Positions 58,817 to 59,583 of a stretch of 59,583 bases of DNA are shown in pieces. The position numbers were made by a program, and so were the translations under genes. This DNA is from a virus. The stretch covers positions 1 through 59,583 of IMG/VR virus record IMGVR_UViG_3300049432_000036, one strand, 5' to 3'. Every line of letters begins with the position of its first letter. Positions within the stretch are counted from its first letter, which is position 1. The notes beneath the pieces are model-generated. The model was not told the origin of the DNA. It made no database searches and was given only the letters and a program-made list of their open reading frames with translations.

Positions 58817-59509
58817 ATGGCAAACACGACTGCGCGGACTCGCAAGGCCGTCGCCGCAACGAAGACCGCTACTGCGAACATCACCGCCGCACGGAAGGCC
58901 GTAGCGAAGAAGACTGCGGCAGCGCCGGTCGGCGACAAGCCGAAGAAGGAGCAGACCTTCGAGGAGCGCGACTGGACATACTTGGACGACAAGCCACCCA
59001 GCGAGCAGCACGAGATCCTGGCCAAGGAGATCAACCGCCGGACGAACCTGGTGGATGACGACGGCGAGGACACGCCGATCAGCCCGAAGCAGGTCCAGGC
59101 CGTTCTCGCGATGTTCCCGCACTTCCAGCGGTCGGCGACGAACAAGGCCCGCGCCGGTTACCACCCGCTTGCCGCAGAGATCGTGGAGAAGCGTTCGGAG
59201 CACATGACCCTGGCGCACAAGGAAGCACGGGAGATCATGGACGGACTGGCCCAGGAAGTGGCCAAGAAGGCTCCGGCCAAGAAGACCGCAACCCCGAAGG
59301 CCAACCCGGCCGGAGCGGCCAAGGCTGTGGCCAAGCGGGCCGCGAGCCCGAAGCTCAACACCGAGACCCGGCCGTCAACTCCGGCCAATCCCGCGCCGAC
59401 CGCCCCGCTTCCCCACAACGGCAAGGCTCCGGCTCGCAAGGCGCGGGTCACCAAGAAGACCGCCGCGCCGGTCCCCGCGTCCCTGGCTAGCTCCAACGAA
59501 GCGTTCTGA
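58817..59509 (+). CDS. Histone-like Lys/Ala-rich protein B
   Basis: 230 aa. Lys/Ala/Thr-rich N-terminal tail (1-35) and a longer C-terminal tail (about 155-215) with AKKAPAKKT, as in histone H1-like proteins. The core (about 45-150) contains SPKQ....V......FQ.S..NK, matching protein A (7748) at P, Q, V, F, Q, S, N and K with the same spacing; both end in EAF. Likely a diverged paralogue, perhaps with a different DNA-binding or packing role. AGGAAGG upstream. Leads across the circular junction to the gene at 65. Confidence 0.85.
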   Translation: MANTTARTRKAVAATKTATANITAARKAVAKKTAAAPVGDKPKKEQTFEERDWTYLDDKPPSEQHEILAKEINRRTNLVDDDGEDTPISPKQVQAVLAMFPHFQRSATNKARAGYHPLAAEIVEKRSEHMTLAHKEAREIMDGLAQEVAKKAPAKKTATPKANPAGAAKAVAKRAASPKLNTETRPSTPANPAPTAPLPHNGKAPARKARVTKKTAAPVPASLASSNEAF

Positions 59510-59583
59510 GAGGAACTGAAATGCGATTCATCACCAAGGCGAAGTACGCACTCATGATCGTGGCCGTAACGGCCAGCATGGGT
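59457..59583. repeat. Right copy of 127-bp terminal direct repeat
   Basis: Identical to 1-127. It ends inside the secreted-protein gene, whose start codon at 59521 is the same gene as at 65. Unique sequence therefore ends at 59456. Confidence 0.95.

Noticed and set aside
57975-59218. Long minus-strand ORFs in and after the RNA region
   Set aside because: They run opposite to all genes, lack ribosome sites, and mirror GC-rich third positions of real + strand genes or the structured region.
1-59583. CRISPR array, insertion sequence, integrase or attachment site
   Set aside because: No regularly spaced repeats, transposase or recombinase motifs, or tRNA-derived att core were seen.

Overview
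This window is an essentially complete genome of a lytic-looking, siphovirus-type tailed phage of an actinobacterial host. The GC-rich DNA, GTG/TTG starts, lysine/alanine-rich DNA-binding tails, DnaE-type polymerase and gene families typical of Streptomyces and related actinophages support this; the exact host is an inference and Streptomyces is only the best guess. Every supported gene is on the + strand, packed with ATGA/GTGA/TTGA stop-start overlaps. Bases 1-127 are repeated exactly at 59457-59583, so the unique genome is 59,456 bp and the contig is circular or circularly permuted; the gene truncated at the right edge is the gene at 65-466. I found no integrase, excisionase or recognisable repressor.

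Layout. (1) 1-8.3 kb: small early/accessory genes, a DUF2786 protein, a DUF6011 zinc protein, a SNF2-type helicase, a secreted protein in its own terminator-bounded unit, and a histone-like protein. (2) 8.3-14.8 kb: recombination and replication start: Cas4/RecB-type exonuclease, Sak4-like ATPase, SSB-like protein with two SAP-like repeats, a primase zinc-ribbon protein and a primase joined to an MCM-like AAA+ helicase. (3) 14.8-19.2 kb: an unusual enzyme group (flavoprotein, HAD deoxynucleotidase, SDR, VOC-fold protein, DUF6378). (4) 19.2-27.2 kb: DnaE-type DNA polymerase, MazG-like hydrolase, deoxyribosyltransferase-like protein, ThyX-like synthase and RuvC-like resolvase. (5) 27.1-30.7 kb: small hypotheticals. 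(6) 30.8-41.1 kb: terminase small and large, portal, MuF-like protein, HExxH metalloprotein, scaffold, decoration protein and major capsid. (7) 41.2-53.5 kb: connectors, tail terminator, major tail protein, tail assembly chaperones with a probable +1 frameshift, tape measure and three minor tail proteins. (8) 53.5-56.8 kb: membrane proteins, a collagen-like membrane-anchored protein and an M15/PG-binding endolysin (lysis module). (9) 56.9-59.5 kb: three small genes, a roughly 700-base gene-free stretch rich in perfect stems that I propose is a large structured RNA, and a second histone-like protein that leads across the circular junction into the gene at 65.

How it works together: the helicase-primase, DnaE, SSB, exonuclease/Sak4 and resolvase form a largely self-contained replication-recombination set. 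ThyX, MazG, HAD and the deoxyribosyltransferase-like protein adjust nucleotide pools. The structural module follows the standard siphovirus order. Strong rho-independent-type hairpins separate modules (782, 5704, 6522, 8236, 38337, 41077, 56799, 58745), and a 14-base motif built on TACGCGCGTA recurs at two module boundaries and once inside the helicase gene. The most interesting candidates are the structured RNA at about 57.6-58.29 kb with a tRNA-like 3' fold, the two diverged histone-like paralogues, and the flavoprotein/HAD/SDR/VOC cassette.
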